Source of the DNA: CAZDKK01 sp964603725
GTDB taxonomy: Bacteria; Eisenbacteria; RBG-16-71-46; CAIMUX01; WJJG01
Direction of reading: 5' to 3'
Assembly (NCBI GenBank): GCA_964603725.1
Contig: CAZRWW010000021.1
Coordinates: 1 to 64,000, forward strand
DNA: 64,000 bases
Of the stretch, positions 53,001 through 61,616 are shown piece after piece (positions within the stretch are counted from its first letter, which is position 1; every line of letters begins with the position of its first letter). A model generated the notes under the pieces. That model had not been told where the DNA came from, made no database searches, and saw nothing but the letters and a program-made list of their open reading frames with translations. A program made the position numbers and the translations under genes.

Positions 53001-56000
53001 GGTTGCCGGCCGCGTCGGTGACCGTGATGACGTCCGTGATCGGCCCGTAGGTCTCGCCGATCAGGATCGTCACCGGGAGCGAATTCGAGACGTTCCCTTC
53101 CCGGTCCCAGGAGCGCACGCGGAACTGGACGTTCGTGTCGCTCAGGAAGCTGAAGTCAGCGAAGAAGAAGAGCCACGGCTCGTCGCGGTCGCCACGGACG
53201 TCGTCGTCGTCCTCGTTGACCAGCCCGTCGCCGTCGTCGTCCAGCATGTTCGAGTCCGGGTCCTCGCCGATCAGCGGCAGGAGCGCGAACCCGTCCGGCG
53301 TATCGACCTCGTTGTTGTCGCCGTCGGACAGGACGATGTCCGTGCCGAGATCGAAGACGAAGTTGCCGTTCACGTCCCGGATGACCTCATCCAGGCCTTC
53401 ATCGAACTCACCGTTCGTCACGATGTCGGCGTAGAAGTCATTGTCGTCGTTGATGTCGAGCGTGGTCCAGGTCGTCCCGCCGTCGGTGCTCCACTGGTAG
53501 AGCACCGAGTCGATGTCCGTGTCGGTGGTCGTCGCTAGCAGCTCCAACCACTTCGTCACACCCGGCACCTCGATCAGCTCGCTGCCCGGCACCTTGGTCG
53601 TCAGCGTGCCGCCCTCCATGTAGCGCACGCGCGTGATCGCGAAGTCGGGCGCGGTCACATCGATCGAGTAGATGACGTACGGAATCGGGCTCGTCGTGCC
53701 GTCGTCGGTCGCGCCGTACTGATCCGTCGCCACCGCCCGCACCCAGTACACGCCGGTCAGCGAGGTGACGTCCCACGCCACCGTCCACAGGTCCAGCGTG
53801 TTGTTGGGCGCCGTCATGCCGTTGTCGCGGAGGACCCACTCGCCGGGGTTGAAGAGGTCGTCATCACTGTCGTCGGTGTGATAGTAACCGAGCGCGGCGG
53901 TGAGCCCGCTCAGCGGCGCGTTTGCCGGCGCCGTCCCCATGTGGCCGAGGATCACCGTGTCCCCGTCGGCCGGGTTGAAGATATCGTCGCTGTTCTCGTC
54001 CCAGACGATCGGGTCGCGGGAGCTGTACATGCCGTCTTCGTCGGCGTCCCAGTACTTCTCCTGCGCGTCGAAGACCTGATCGGGGTCCGCGAGGCCGGTC
54101 AGCTCATCGTACGGGGTCGTGGTGCCGCGCAGGATCAGCACGTCGCCGCGCGTCCCGCCGCCGCCGCCGGACACCCCGATGTTCGTCCAGGTCGTCCCCG
54201 CGTCGTTGGAGAACTGGAAGGTCACGTAGTCGATCTGGACGTCGTGGATGTAGTTGAAGGCGTAGAGCGTCCGGGTTGCGCCGGTTCCCACCGGCTCCTC
54301 GATGTAGGCCCGCAGCCCGCCTTCGATGACCGTGATGGTCGCCATGTCGGCTGTGTCGATGTTGCAGTTGCCCTCGATGTCGCAGGCGTAGACACGGATG
54401 TCGTAGGAGCCCGTGCCCAGCGTCTCGGTATCGATGGTCACCGCCACCGGCCGCGTGAGGTCGATCGTGAGCGTGTCTCCGATCACCTCCCCCGTGTAGG
54501 TGGCCAGCTCCGTCCACGCCCCGCCCGAGCCGACCGGCCGGTACTCGAAGACGACCCGGATGACATCCTCCTCGTCGTAGTTGGCGAAGAGGTCAATCAC
54601 CGGTCCCACCGGCACCTGGATCGGTCCGTATACGTCCCGGAACCAGTAGGCCGAATCGCAGCCGGCGATCGCGCCGGTCAAGTTGTCCTGGGTCCAGATC
54701 CTGGTGAACCAGGTGCAGGGCGCGTCGCTGTCGATGACCTCGACGTCAAAGACGCACACCTCGGTCGAGTCGGTCATGTTGCCGAACTCGTCGGTGCCCC
54801 AGGCCCGGAACTGGCACAGCCAGGACTGATCGGGCGGCGTGTTGCTGAGGGAGACCAGCGCGTCGGCGTCGAAGTAGCAGCCGAAGGGCTGCGTGACGTC
54901 GGTGCAGAGGGCCCCCCACGGCGTCCAGCTGAGCCCGTTGTTGTCGGAGTAGCGCCACTCCATCAGCACCTCGACCGCGTCGCCCTCGTTTTCCACCGTC
55001 AGGAGGTAGGTGCCCGTGTCATAGATCTGCAGGCCCGCCTCGAGCGGCTTGACGTCGACGAAGTCGGCCGGACCCGTGAGCGGATTGCCGTCGCTGCAGT
55101 CCGTGATCTCGATCTCGTCGGGCGCCGTCAGGTCGATGGTGAACGTCATCGGGTAGGCGTAGGCGGCATTGGCCAGGCCGGCCTGGTCGTAGGCCACCAC
55201 CCGCATCCGGTAGGTGGTCTCCCCATCCGCCACCATGTCGTAGTACTGGGTCAGATAGCGCCAGTCGATGTTCTCGTTGCCGTGCATGTGGTACCAGCGC
55301 AGCTCCTGGCCCTGGGCGGTCGAGTCGCCCCAGGCGTAGGCGGTCGCGACGTCGACGTAGCCGCCGTCGAGGATGCCGTAGGCCCGGTCGGTGAACTCGG
55401 TCGTCGCGAACATGTCGTCGTCGCCGAGCGATGCGTGGCGACGCGCGCCGAGGAGCGTCGCCGCCGGCACGTACACCGTGCCCGGCAGGTAGACGCCGCC
55501 GGCCATGTGGTTGACGCTGACGACGAGCGCGCCGTCGAGCGTCACCGGCACGGCCTCGCCCGGGATCGTCGAGCTGCCGCTCATGCCGTCTTCGTTCTCG
55601 TCGGCGCTGATGTTGTACGTCTCACCGGGCTCGTCGATGTTGTACCAGATGACGCGCTGGTAGACGTTCACGCCGCCGTCGTAGTACGGGTCGAAGATGA
55701 AGTAGGCGTCTCCATCGTTGTCGACTCCGTCCGTCAGCGGGTCGGTGAGGGCGGCCAGCACCTCGACGTCCGCCGAGTCCGCCAGCCCGTCGTCGTCATC
55801 GTCGACGCCGGCCAGACCCGGGTAGCCGGCCTGGTCGCCGTTCGCCCCGGGCGGGTCGACGCTCAGGATCTCCCAGGCCGTCGCGCCGGTCCGGTTGGTC
55901 TCGACCTGCACGACACCGTACAGAACGTCGATATCGGACGGGGTCGTCGCCTCAATGTGCACGAAGCGCCCCAGGTTGTAGACCGGATCGGTGTCGCTGT

Positions 56001-59000
56001 AGATATTGGGGAAGTCCTGGGTCCCCGGAACCGTCTCCTGCTCCGGATCGGTCGTGAAGCCGCTCGGCCGGCGGATCGTCGTGATCTTCGAGACCGACGG
56101 CTCAGCCTCGTCCAGCTTGCAGAGGAAGACCGGCTCCTCGCCCGCGTTGACGCCGTTGTAGACCACCGTCGTGTCCATCATGGCGTCGGTGACCGAGAGA
56201 ATCACCGGCACGTTGCGACGCGTGCCCATCTGGTTCATCCCGGTCGGGTCGGTCCGCGGATCGCGCAGCTTGAAGCCCTTCACCACGTTGGCGGAGTCGG
56301 CCGCCGACGCGGAGAGGCTGATCTGGTAGAACCCGTGCTCGTCCTCGTCGGCCGAGTCCAGGTTCCAGTCATAGGTCAGCCCGACGGGGTCGGTCGCTCC
56401 GTTGGCCGAGCGCGGCGCATCGCAGAGTCCGTTGCTGTTGACGTCGATGAACTCCTCGCCCGGGGTGTACCAGCCGTTCCCGTCCTCGTCCTTGTACGGC
56501 TCGGGGAAGTCCATGACGCCGTTGCTGGTGCCGAGATTGCCCGGGAAGCCCATCGGCATGTAGTCGTCGTCCCAGTCGCCGTCGTTGTCGATCTGGTCGC
56601 CGCCCAGGCCCACGAACGGGATCGCCTTCACCGAGTCACCCGTCGTATAGGTGACGTAGTAATCGGTGTCCGTGAAGTCGGCCGTGATGGTGAGCAGGTC
56701 GCTCAGGGCCGTCGGGGTTCCCGGCGTCCCATCGTAGATCATGCCCAGGATGTTGATGTACTCATCCTTGGTGTAGACCTGGTACGGCTGGAAGCGATCC
56801 GCGTTGGGGATCACCCCGTCCGGATTCACCATCACCGTCGGGCCTTCGTTGTCGATGATGATCGGGCAGCTAGAGACGCCCGGGTCGTCCGACAACGCTC
56901 CCAGCACCGTCTTCGCGCGCAGCCAGACCATGTCGCCCGGCTGCCAGTTGCCCGGCGCGCCCGGCGGCGCATAGAGCGTGATGGGCCCGAAGCTCCGGTC
57001 GGTGGAATTGATCAGGCCGCGGCCGATGATGTGGTCCTCGGTCGTCAGGGTGTTGTCGTCGAAGACCAGGAGCGAGTCGCCGCAGGGCGCCGCGCCTGAA
57101 TCGCCGGTGACCGTGAAGGTGCGCAGGCCCGGCGTCAGCAGCGTCGCCGCGACATGGATCAGGTTGTCGTGGATCGCGCTGAAGTCGATCGGCGGGCAGG
57201 GCGGACCGACGATGAACGGCGTCGTGAAGACCAGCGCCGATCCGAAGGGCGCGATCGAGCCGCGCACGTTGGCGGGCAGGACCATGACCTGGATCTCATC
57301 GCCGTCGGCCAGCACCGTCCCGTCCGTCGCCATCGAACCCGCCACGATATCGATCTTGCACTTGTGGTAGTGCGTGGTGCTGTAGCTCGTCGGGTGGAAG
57401 GTGCTCACCGGAAACGCGTTGTCCGCGTAGTCGTTGATGAAGCTCTGGTTCAGCGTGCCGTTCTGGTTCGTGTAGAAGACGAGCCACTCATCACCGTAGT
57501 CAGCGCCGCCGGCATCGCGCCAGGTCATGTACATCTCGTCCACGACGGGGTTGATCCCGTCGTTGAAGTAGAACTTGCCGCACTGCGACGCGATCTCGAC
57601 CGCGTTCGTCGTCGGCCAGTCGACGCGGTCTTCGATGATCGGGATGACCGGGTCGGTGAACGCCGCGTTGGGCGTGGTCGTGGTGCCCACGACGTTGGCG
57701 CCGGTCAGCTTGACCCCCATGCCGAGCGGGAGCCGCGCGCCGTTGATCTCCGGAATGGTGTTGAAGCCGGTGATCGTCATGGTGCCGTGCGGTCCCGTCC
57801 CGCCAATGACGTAAGAGAGACCCGCGATCATCGGCGCCGTCCAGTCGCTGGGCACGAACTCGATGTCGGTCATGTCGGGCGGGGTCGCGAAGGTCTCGCT
57901 GAAGACGAGAATGAGCTGGTCGTCGGCGTAATTGGTCGGGGTGCCCTTCATGTCGTAGGAGGCGCGAATGAGCGTGATCCCGTTGCCGATCGACACCGCG
58001 CCAGGGGCGCCCAGGGCCGTGTTCCCCTGGAAGTCCCGGACAGGTGCCCCGGCGGGCACGATCGTCTCAGTGCCGTCATAGCCGGCGCCCAGGGCGTTCT
58101 CGACCTTGATCACGTTGGTGAAGTTCGTGTTGAAGCCCAGCACCTGAGACTGCGTTCCCGACCAGTCCGCGCCGGTGTTCGGCGTCAGGAGGAACTGCGC
58201 GGACGGGTCGGCCAGCAGCCAGCCGGTGTCGGCGGCGATGGGCTCGTTGAAGATCAGCCACAGGTTGTTGTTGCCGTCGACCGTCGCCCCCAACAGCACC
58301 GGGCCGGCGTTGTCGACGAAGATGCGCTGCTGGTGCGAGTTGGCGACCGCGGCGTCGGTCGCGGTCACCGCGCCGGCGCCCAGGATGTACATCGTCTGGC
58401 CGGGCAGGAACCAGCGCCAGTGCTCGTTGCTCGCTCCGAGCGTGACCCAGGCGATCTGCAGCGTGTTGGCGTCGCCGGGCTGGGTGATGTCGATGTCGAT
58501 CTCCTCGGAGACCTGGAGCATCTCAGCGGTCAGCTTGAAGAGCGCGGAGTCGGCTGCGGAGGCCGGGGCAGGCAGGTCGACATCGCAGTCGAACTCGAGC
58601 GCCAGCGTCAGGTTCTCGAGGTCGGTCTCGGTCATCGGCGTCGCGTACCAGTCGTTCGACAGCGTCACGCTGACGAGGTGGGGGCCGGTGCGCAGCGGGA
58701 TGATCGTGAGGTCCGGGCACGGAATGTCGCCGTTGCCCTCAATGCCCCCGGTCCAGTCCGTGACCGCGAAATTGGAGTCGGGGAACTCGCTGAGGAACTG
58801 AGCGACGGTCCGCAGCGAGATCGAGTCGCCCGCTTGCGGCGGATTCGCGGCCGAGAAGCCCCGCAGGGCGATGACGCGCTGGTCGCCCGCGCTGGGGATG
58901 TCCAGCAGCTCGACCTCGGTCGGCATCACATCGCCGAACGCGCCACCGGCATCCCACGCGAAACCGTGGGCGCGGAAGTCGTAGTTCGCCTCTGGAACCA

Positions 59001-59283
59001 CCGCGCCCGGATTCTCGATGCTGGTCACATCGAGGTCTTCGCTGAAGATGATGCGAATCTCGCCATCGCCGCCGTCGCCGCTGGGGTCCCAGACGGCGCC
59101 GACAATGTACGGCCCTCCCATGGTGGTCGGAGTAGAGGTGGTCCGGCCGAAGGAGGTGTAGAACGACAGCGTCGTCACCGCGCGCTCCTGCGCCAGTGCG
59201 TCTGTCGCTCCAACCAGGAGTCCGGTCATCACCAGAGCGAAGACCGTGACGCAGAAAAGGGAAAACCTACCGCTTGAGTACAT
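44089..59283 (-). CDS. Giant secreted multi-domain protein (about 5,064 residues)
   Basis: One uninterrupted frame of 15,195 bases. The ATG at 59283 follows a GGAGGG-type site and opens a signal peptide (CVTVFALVMTGLLVGATDALA). The first 1,100 residues have Ig-like segments (IRIIFSEDLDVTSI type). The bulk is a long series of modules of about 90-130 residues with the signatures FEYSRDGGETW or QWSTDGGTTW and xxDxxGN; I count about twenty of the latter. Acidic DxDxDG calcium-like patches recur (DNDGDWDDD, DDDGDGLVNEDD, DNDGNGLVDEE). The last 100 residues (ISQNPFNPNDHAAEV, then HWDGTAAGTKLGNGAYLIRV) are a FlgD/type-IX-like C-terminal domain. An earlier in-frame ATG at 59499 lacks a leader-like N-terminus. 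Probably a cell-surface or extracellular adhesin or scaffold; its function is unknown. Confidence 0.85.
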   Translation of the reverse strand: MYSSGRFSLFCVTVFALVMTGLLVGATDALAQERAVTTLSFYTSFGRTTSTPTTMGGPYIVGAVWDPSGDGGDGEIRIIFSEDLDVTSIENPGAVVPEANYDFRAHGFAWDAGGAFGDVMPTEVELLDIPSAGDQRVIALRGFSAANPPQAGDSISLRTVAQFLSEFPDSNFAVTDWTGGIEGNGDIPCPDLTIIPLRTGPHLVSVTLSNDWYATPMTETDLENLTLALEFDCDVDLPAPASAADSALFKLTAEMLQVSEEIDIDITQPGDANTLQIAWVTLGASNEHWRWFLPGQTMYILGAGAVTATDAAVANSHQQRIFVDNAGPVLLGATVDGNNNLWLIFNEPIAADTGWLLADPSAQFLLTPNTGADWSGTQSQVLGFNTNFTNVIKVENALGAGYDGTETIVPAGAPVRDFQGNTALGAPGAVSIGNGITLIRASYDMKGTPTNYADDQLILVFSETFATPPDMTDIEFVPSDWTAPMIAGLSYVIGGTGPHGTMTITGFNTIPEINGARLPLGMGVKLTGANVVGTTTTPNAAFTDPVIPIIEDRVDWPTTNAVEIASQCGKFYFNDGINPVVDEMYMTWRDAGGADYGDEWLVFYTNQNGTLNQSFINDYADNAFPVSTFHPTSYSTTHYHKCKIDIVAGSMATDGTVLADGDEIQVMVLPANVRGSIAPFGSALVFTTPFIVGPPCPPIDFSAIHDNLIHVAATLLTPGLRTFTVTGDSGAAPCGDSLLVFDDNTLTTEDHIIGRGLINSTDRSFGPITLYAPPGAPGNWQPGDMVWLRAKTVLGALSDDPGVSSCPIIIDNEGPTVMVNPDGVIPNADRFQPYQVYTKDEYINILGMIYDGTPGTPTALSDLLTITADFTDTDYYVTYTTGDSVKAIPFVGLGGDQIDNDGDWDDDYMPMGFPGNLGTSNGVMDFPEPYKDEDGNGWYTPGEEFIDVNSNGLCDAPRSANGATDPVGLTYDWNLDSADEDEHGFYQISLSASAADSANVVKGFKLRDPRTDPTGMNQMGTRRNVPVILSVTDAMMDTTVVYNGVNAGEEPVFLCKLDEAEPSVSKITTIRRPSGFTTDPEQETVPGTQDFPNIYSDTDPVYNLGRFVHIEATTPSDIDVLYGVVQVETNRTGATAWEILSVDPPGANGDQAGYPGLAGVDDDDDGLADSADVEVLAALTDPLTDGVDNDGDAYFIFDPYYDGGVNVYQRVIWYNIDEPGETYNISADENEDGMSGSSTIPGEAVPVTLDGALVVSVNHMAGGVYLPGTVYVPAATLLGARRHASLGDDDMFATTEFTDRAYGILDGGYVDVATAYAWGDSTAQGQELRWYHMHGNENIDWRYLTQYYDMVADGETTYRMRVVAYDQAGLANAAYAYPMTFTIDLTAPDEIEITDCSDGNPLTGPADFVDVKPLEAGLQIYDTGTYLLTVENEGDAVEVLMEWRYSDNNGLSWTPWGALCTDVTQPFGCYFDADALVSLSNTPPDQSWLCQFRAWGTDEFGNMTDSTEVCVFDVEVIDSDAPCTWFTRIWTQDNLTGAIAGCDSAYWFRDVYGPIQVPVGPVIDLFANYDEEDVIRVVFEYRPVGSGGAWTELATYTGEVIGDTLTIDLTRPVAVTIDTETLGTGSYDIRVYACDIEGNCNIDTADMATITVIEGGLRAYIEEPVGTGATRTLYAFNYIHDVQIDYVTFQFSNDAGTTWTNIGVSGGGGGTRGDVLILRGTTTPYDELTGLADPDQVFDAQEKYWDADEDGMYSSRDPIVWDENSDDIFNPADGDTVILGHMGTAPANAPLSGLTAALGYYHTDDSDDDLFNPGEWVLRDNGMTAPNNTLDLWTVAWDVTSLTGVYWVRAVATDQYGATDDGTTSPIPYVIYSIDVTAPDFAITRVRYMEGGTLTTKVPGSELIEVPGVTKWLELLATTTDTDIDSVLYQWSTDGGTTWTTLDINDDNDFYADIVTNGEFDEGLDEVIRDVNGNFVFDLGTDIVLSDGDNNEVDTPDGFALLPLIGEDPDSNMLDDDGDGLVNEDDDDVRGDRDEPWLFFFADFSFLSDTNVQFRVRSWDREGNVSNSLPVTILIGETYGPITDVITVTDAAGNLVDVWQPVSDGTPVDVIGDDETDLTLDIFVTAEDGTEIVSMDLMWRWKPECHPSLNPWENNWSSMTAAGWADLDTGYDWKFTLDLAQMIAAVGDGTFEFYPMGTDGNGNVTAPPVNPYALRVLGNGAVITAASTTVAVEDQEVWLTADVTTADPDATVLFYVAERVVDEEVNAALIGQSWPYRTPSLAATVYEGGGVTAGDHVVISINGSTTGFTYHADEAALLALTSPTKFDWTYHAGSNAITFGAPPSADDVILLSYNSDAYTQVGTDNNAPYTCMWDVWAPTEPATAFDVIALVQFGTLGDPTCYTVEPMRTEGWILPYMNTTGPQVNIYMGSEPVAQPDDTYWPGNSSWNSYEVMGQGTHEWKLSGIENEVFVTKDQGGTLVSVDLLLTDLMGTRSDQTVSLTEVTTTHTHVGMTFTTYEDDYTEIDYPWENVVLNIDEPPYGSVDDTYPMTETSAGIWQVSDVMLLVGTQSRYSYTIDVYGNAAGTYADPRTAVGGVSTVNVPPTPFWYAELDMGGLMGTTTAVWQLSARAIDSEGNEGLYPPQLFIYDPEEPTINELTATHDRFNENVDVTLRAWITDPGTFNAVTIDHVYFEYSPNYSDPDTEERLWLPIPAANLTAGYDTDRTDGWAAVAFNVPDPENDGMDNDGNGLVDEEAEGTVTMAYRVFARDDGWNRSASMMKEFILDSTDPEAVLIQPVSGQVFPYDATITLEAEITESQADLNYVLFQFDVGGGWLDVDATPEDNTDDPWVLSTQTTSTGTYLVTFYIPDYREWIDQFDTYIRFRAMAVDNAGNEDGDAPEVLVLINDITSPSAWVTAVQSTGRPDFMSIMNPHLAIQGDGVDLRGTVADPELLENIATVRIEYYHATGGWTIIDVLTPADFTVLPGDVRMGTFGGLNTLWDVRELEANAASYANGVRVRAVAVDIDGNEYLPGAEDEIALVLDTTDPNVLYAPITGLYEGFTTYATYENDGVAGDQTSNVLKPNEFSKDLYFMVVSTSSDLETVTLQWRYHTDGLGAWRTWPDGGAMDYEPNLNFTHNSQTYYVWRLRVPNFVEMWEDAGLGGGRCDIRGLAMDYAGRANILHDANNDWQMWTIDVDDPLVPDAAHWADNLPDHQVIAGGMVHLQVELRDAVPDSANTDIVAAYFEYSRDGGETWFLIEDPEGVELTGNRIDTPFAFWLAEVDWTTPTDVYWDEDMHVRVTYWDAAGNTAGPQVWDTQITVEDEIKPDLSKITMVPGLVWFEDDPDGVANVPDLDCDAGAHDGFFVDVDGDTLFTADVDIPIDFGKDLGGGTYVLADGDSADGWVGAATNTWPRWIDENEINGTNEKIVSNDVTLVARTQDPDLGIEYVEFWAQKVGSTEAPILIGVDDCTPNWGGLRTAGVGPLWQVIWRTETDLDHTGQQRFPDGWYDIYVRAMDREGNYEELDANTEKARLYVDNTAPTSTADADPMTAGIQTTLTVERNEFMTMFAETDNPREDDIVDFYWKRARDLNLGDAYNHPASLAVGEGVDDSDLNPDETRPYSYDWDLDKANPAVVVGETYHMVTAVSDIVGNQTDHIAQFDAGRYITFTVQDTKAPVATITRIARVSGNTEPIPFPADMTVVHARDLDWLEAKLLGLDSDCIQVDFMYAEEGSTTPVLIDGVLESTGDGLVWTLDPNWDLRTLAGKTLWVFAVGRDDVGNVDFNATTGRPVVSQPFKLYVDYDPPVLAVVEPVDGQKKCPSLMGGEIDGDEYYLLQFRLDQSYTQYDVWHDQVLWQWKLSTDPEYGEAVAWTPNGVFDSQTGTWTNYWEVDDVDTGLYDWQLTVYDEAGNLFQGTVAEKMVVDTTDPDIANISRIEANGTIYTTPQPVDITLGDVITLVATVGDNEPELPDTYETGVAEVLFQVRWDGDSDWRTIGEWMPPTGTLFVEGTAQLEWNTTGLDLQEDGETVWARVVVKDEACNETEGPAWELRINDNIPARARIAGWYPCVLPHGDDRAAYVRLYALAYSDEDIQQVQFQYHLAGSTQWIPIGIAEGEEHGDPHGVDYLWYTDIDLKESNFEVGDEITLRAIATDDQGNIDENPPEVTVHVYQYTEGLWVGMWDFMPMAYGENALLAGPHVELIPGEGDLFEAKVHVMLTEPTQQPHVLLIRPDTPDGGYCSDAEKIVMQREITPGTEGSWLGHENMDADECGRYEVFATAMTADGNLQIYRTNLWSYEVTAELGTRGWATVTGYTVEVEETTVYLKAMVNVPPGAGGMSCLFLSPVDPPLVDGDQQRYMTMVPRTAYFIGHPTDDASFHQGFYPYVTIEYDEAALLEVFGTATEAAAREPFLTVKCWGDHDGSSGTDKIWHSMPISDISVDTQANQITFRVDGFDATRTNAYTQPYFAIFAPKATAPVTVSSFTPGSVRYGRWNYTDSDPVIVAYLNCPGPATVRTNSIELWIDDVLWAAAGSSWDYGARGSGVFEYTRANESGTIYQIAYRHSYRMEDQLRPGWHTLNIVYEDDTDQGTWYELPVEAPGARFFVDNTAPKITFNGGFVSSPVLRNVAGYLSPAATQNMLKVELYDAESGIYMRPDHPEWIFDVDCTDNLPPDPRHAMWQDDACGWPYATGENPQACWVEVDYGFKYDLWLVQHDRGEDEQGDIDEIEERLLLHTGTADEVIPYCTPPLYMASSEDPPAEYYTPEDILTVGLPVMGGGLIKNGDIVEVVIYSTKTIEANSDSMFVGVRIDTVYIGGEQILLYGESFMDWRSQEMHVYNYGLFDYARNRGSKFVEQRFVVDMVGPTARLVSLPPVPGEATAICVVVEDRGAGVATSGQGAPVIQLIGPDGVAVGDVTFTYGDGQWCATLEDGLPFGNYTVMVNGADLAGNRAIVSLPLVAQQATLSVTDAYISQNPFNPNDHAAEVRLVLGRAAQVTAKLYDFAGDYVATIHNEWHANPGPVSFHWDGTAAGTKLGNGAYLIRVEAEDGNSKKGATIKAVIWRED

Positions 59284-59380
59284 GCCCTTTCCCTCCCTCA
59301 CATGAGAGTGCCTACCGCGAAGGAACTCTATACTCGCCGCTAGCGCCCCTTTGCGGCGCCACTTCCTTCTCCTGCTCGTG

Positions 59381-59455
59381 TCCACCACCATCCTCCTTGG
59401 GAATTCCTCGTTCATACCGCTTGGACTATCCACCGCCTTGCTCCCTGGGAATCCC
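59381..59455 (-). repeat. Imperfect 27-bp direct repeat in the giant gene leader
   Basis: Copies at 59381-59407 and 59429-59455 match at 22 of 27 positions, 48 bp apart. They lie 100-170 bases before the start codon, on the transcribed side. The core reads TCCNNGGAG with a GGTGGA end on the minus strand. They might be a protein- or RNA-binding site, or a remnant of duplication. Confidence 0.6.
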
Positions 59456-59710
59456 CATTGCAGCGGGTGGAGAATCGACGAAACCTTCTTAAAAACCATC
59501 TAGGCAAAATCCCGTCCCTCCTCGCTCTCGGCAACGACCGGGGCCGCGCCGTGGGGGGATCGAGACTGTGACCAAGACTGCTCCTGGGGGTGAGGCGTGG
59601 GAGTGATGCGTGACCTCGGGCCGGCACTTCCTTCCTCATCCTTGAGCAAGGCGCCGCGAGTCCGAGGCGCCGGCGGGTGAGCACCCGGCCTCGGCCGGCC
59701 GGGCTGAATG

Positions 59711-59757
59711 ATCCCTTGCGACATCCCTGTTCCGCTCATAATCCCTTCAAAATCCCT
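59711..59757 (-). repeat. Four AGGGAT motifs in the giant gene leader
   Basis: AGGGAT occurs on the minus strand at 59711-59716, 59723-59728, 59741-59746 and 59752-59757, just downstream of the promoter-like element at 59778-59806. Spacings are 12, 18 and 11 bp. This position is suitable for a regulator; no family is recognised. Confidence 0.45.
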
Positions 59758-59777
59758 AGGGTTACCATTCGGGCGGC

Positions 59778-59806
59778 ACTATTGCAGAGGTGCCGGATTC
59801 TGTCAA
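59778..59806 (-). promoter_or_regulatory. Sigma70-like promoter, proximal, for the giant gene
   Basis: A perfect -35 TTGACA (complement of 59801-59806) is 17 bp from -10 AATAGT (complement of 59778-59783). The leader to the ATG at 59283 would be about 490 bases. Confidence 0.5.
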
Positions 59807-59918
59807 CGCAAAATCCGCCAGGTTCCGTGCACCTCGCAAACCAGACCTCGGCTTCGCGCCGCGCCTCCCTTGCAACCCCAGAGTGTCGGGCCCTTTGGCC
59901 TCACAAAAAAGCGCGCCC

Positions 59919-59947
59919 ACCCTAGCATGATGCCCGCGATCTGTCAA
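59919..59947 (-). promoter_or_regulatory. Sigma70-like promoter, distal, for the giant gene
   Basis: A perfect -35 TTGACA (complement of 59942-59947) is 17 bp from -10 TAGGGT (complement of 59919-59924). Both promoter-like elements share TTGACAGA at the -35, which suggests duplication or a shared control. Confidence 0.4.
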
Positions 59948-60106
59948 CGCCGGGCGCAACTCGGCGCGCTCCGACAGTGCAGGCTTCGACTGCCTCGCTC
60001 GACATCCTTATCCTTTTCGACTTTGCGGCCCACAGGCTGCAAAGAGCCCTCGGCCGCCCGCCGGCTCCGGGGCCGCCGCCGCGAGGCCGGCCGGCCCGGG
60101 GCCGCT

Positions 60107-60179
60107 TGAGCCGCCTGGGAATCGAACCCAGGACCCTCGGCTTAAAAGGCCGATGCTCTACCGACTGAGCTAGCGGCTC
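60107..60179 (-). tRNA. tRNA-Lys (anticodon TTT)
   Basis: A 73-base cloverleaf. The acceptor stem is GAGCCGC/GCGGCTC with discriminator A, the D arm GCTCAGTCGGTAGAGC, the anticodon stem TCGGC/GCCGA around the loop CTTTTAA, and the T arm CTGGG-TTCGATT-CCCAG. Anticodon TTT reads lysine codons AAA/AAG. The CCA end is not encoded. It lies 117 bp downstream of purA in the same direction, with its own promoter-like element. Confidence 0.97.
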
Positions 60180-60272
60180 GAGGAGCTCCGCTGAACGGAC
60201 CGCCGCCGCCCCCGGTCGGCAGGGTCGTCCCGCCTCCGGGTCAGGGGCACACGGTCGGGAAAACCCTGAACC

Positions 60273-60296
60273 ATACTACATTGGGCCGCTCGGCCG

Positions 60297-60300
<4 letters not shown>
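60273..60300 (-). promoter_or_regulatory. Sigma70-like promoter for tRNA-Lys
   Basis: A -35 TTGACG (complement of 60295-60300) and -10 TAGTAT (complement of 60273-60278) are 16 bp apart. The -35 overlaps the purA stop codon. Predicted 5' end is about 85 bases before the mature tRNA. Confidence 0.5.
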
Positions 60301-61526
<1,226 letters not shown>

Positions 61527-61616
61527 CGCTCCCAGCACTCCCTGCTCTGCCCAGGCGGTCCGGAACGCCCCGGGTTTCTCGTTCGCGCGGCCCGCGCCGG
61601 CACGGGTCAAACAGTC

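Larger units (their letters stand above)
59284..60106. other. Long leader and spacer before the giant gene
   Basis: This 0.8-kb stretch holds two promoter-like elements, four AGGGAT motifs and a 27-bp direct repeat. No convincing gene is present. A 79-codon frame (59500-59739, minus) ends in a single TAG directly before the extended frame of the giant gene, but its composition is low-complexity and I do not call it. A small inverted repeat (ctttgcggcc/ggctgcaaag, 60021-60044) follows the tRNA and could mark its 3' end. Confidence 0.6.

Noticed and set aside
47731..53538. A 1,935-codon open frame on the plus strand opposite the giant gene, with others at 44212-47427, 53878-57099 and 57154-59277.
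   Set aside because: They are antisense shadows of a GC-rich gene: dominated by Arg, Val, Asp and His, no domains, no ribosome sites, and exactly opposite a clear coding frame.
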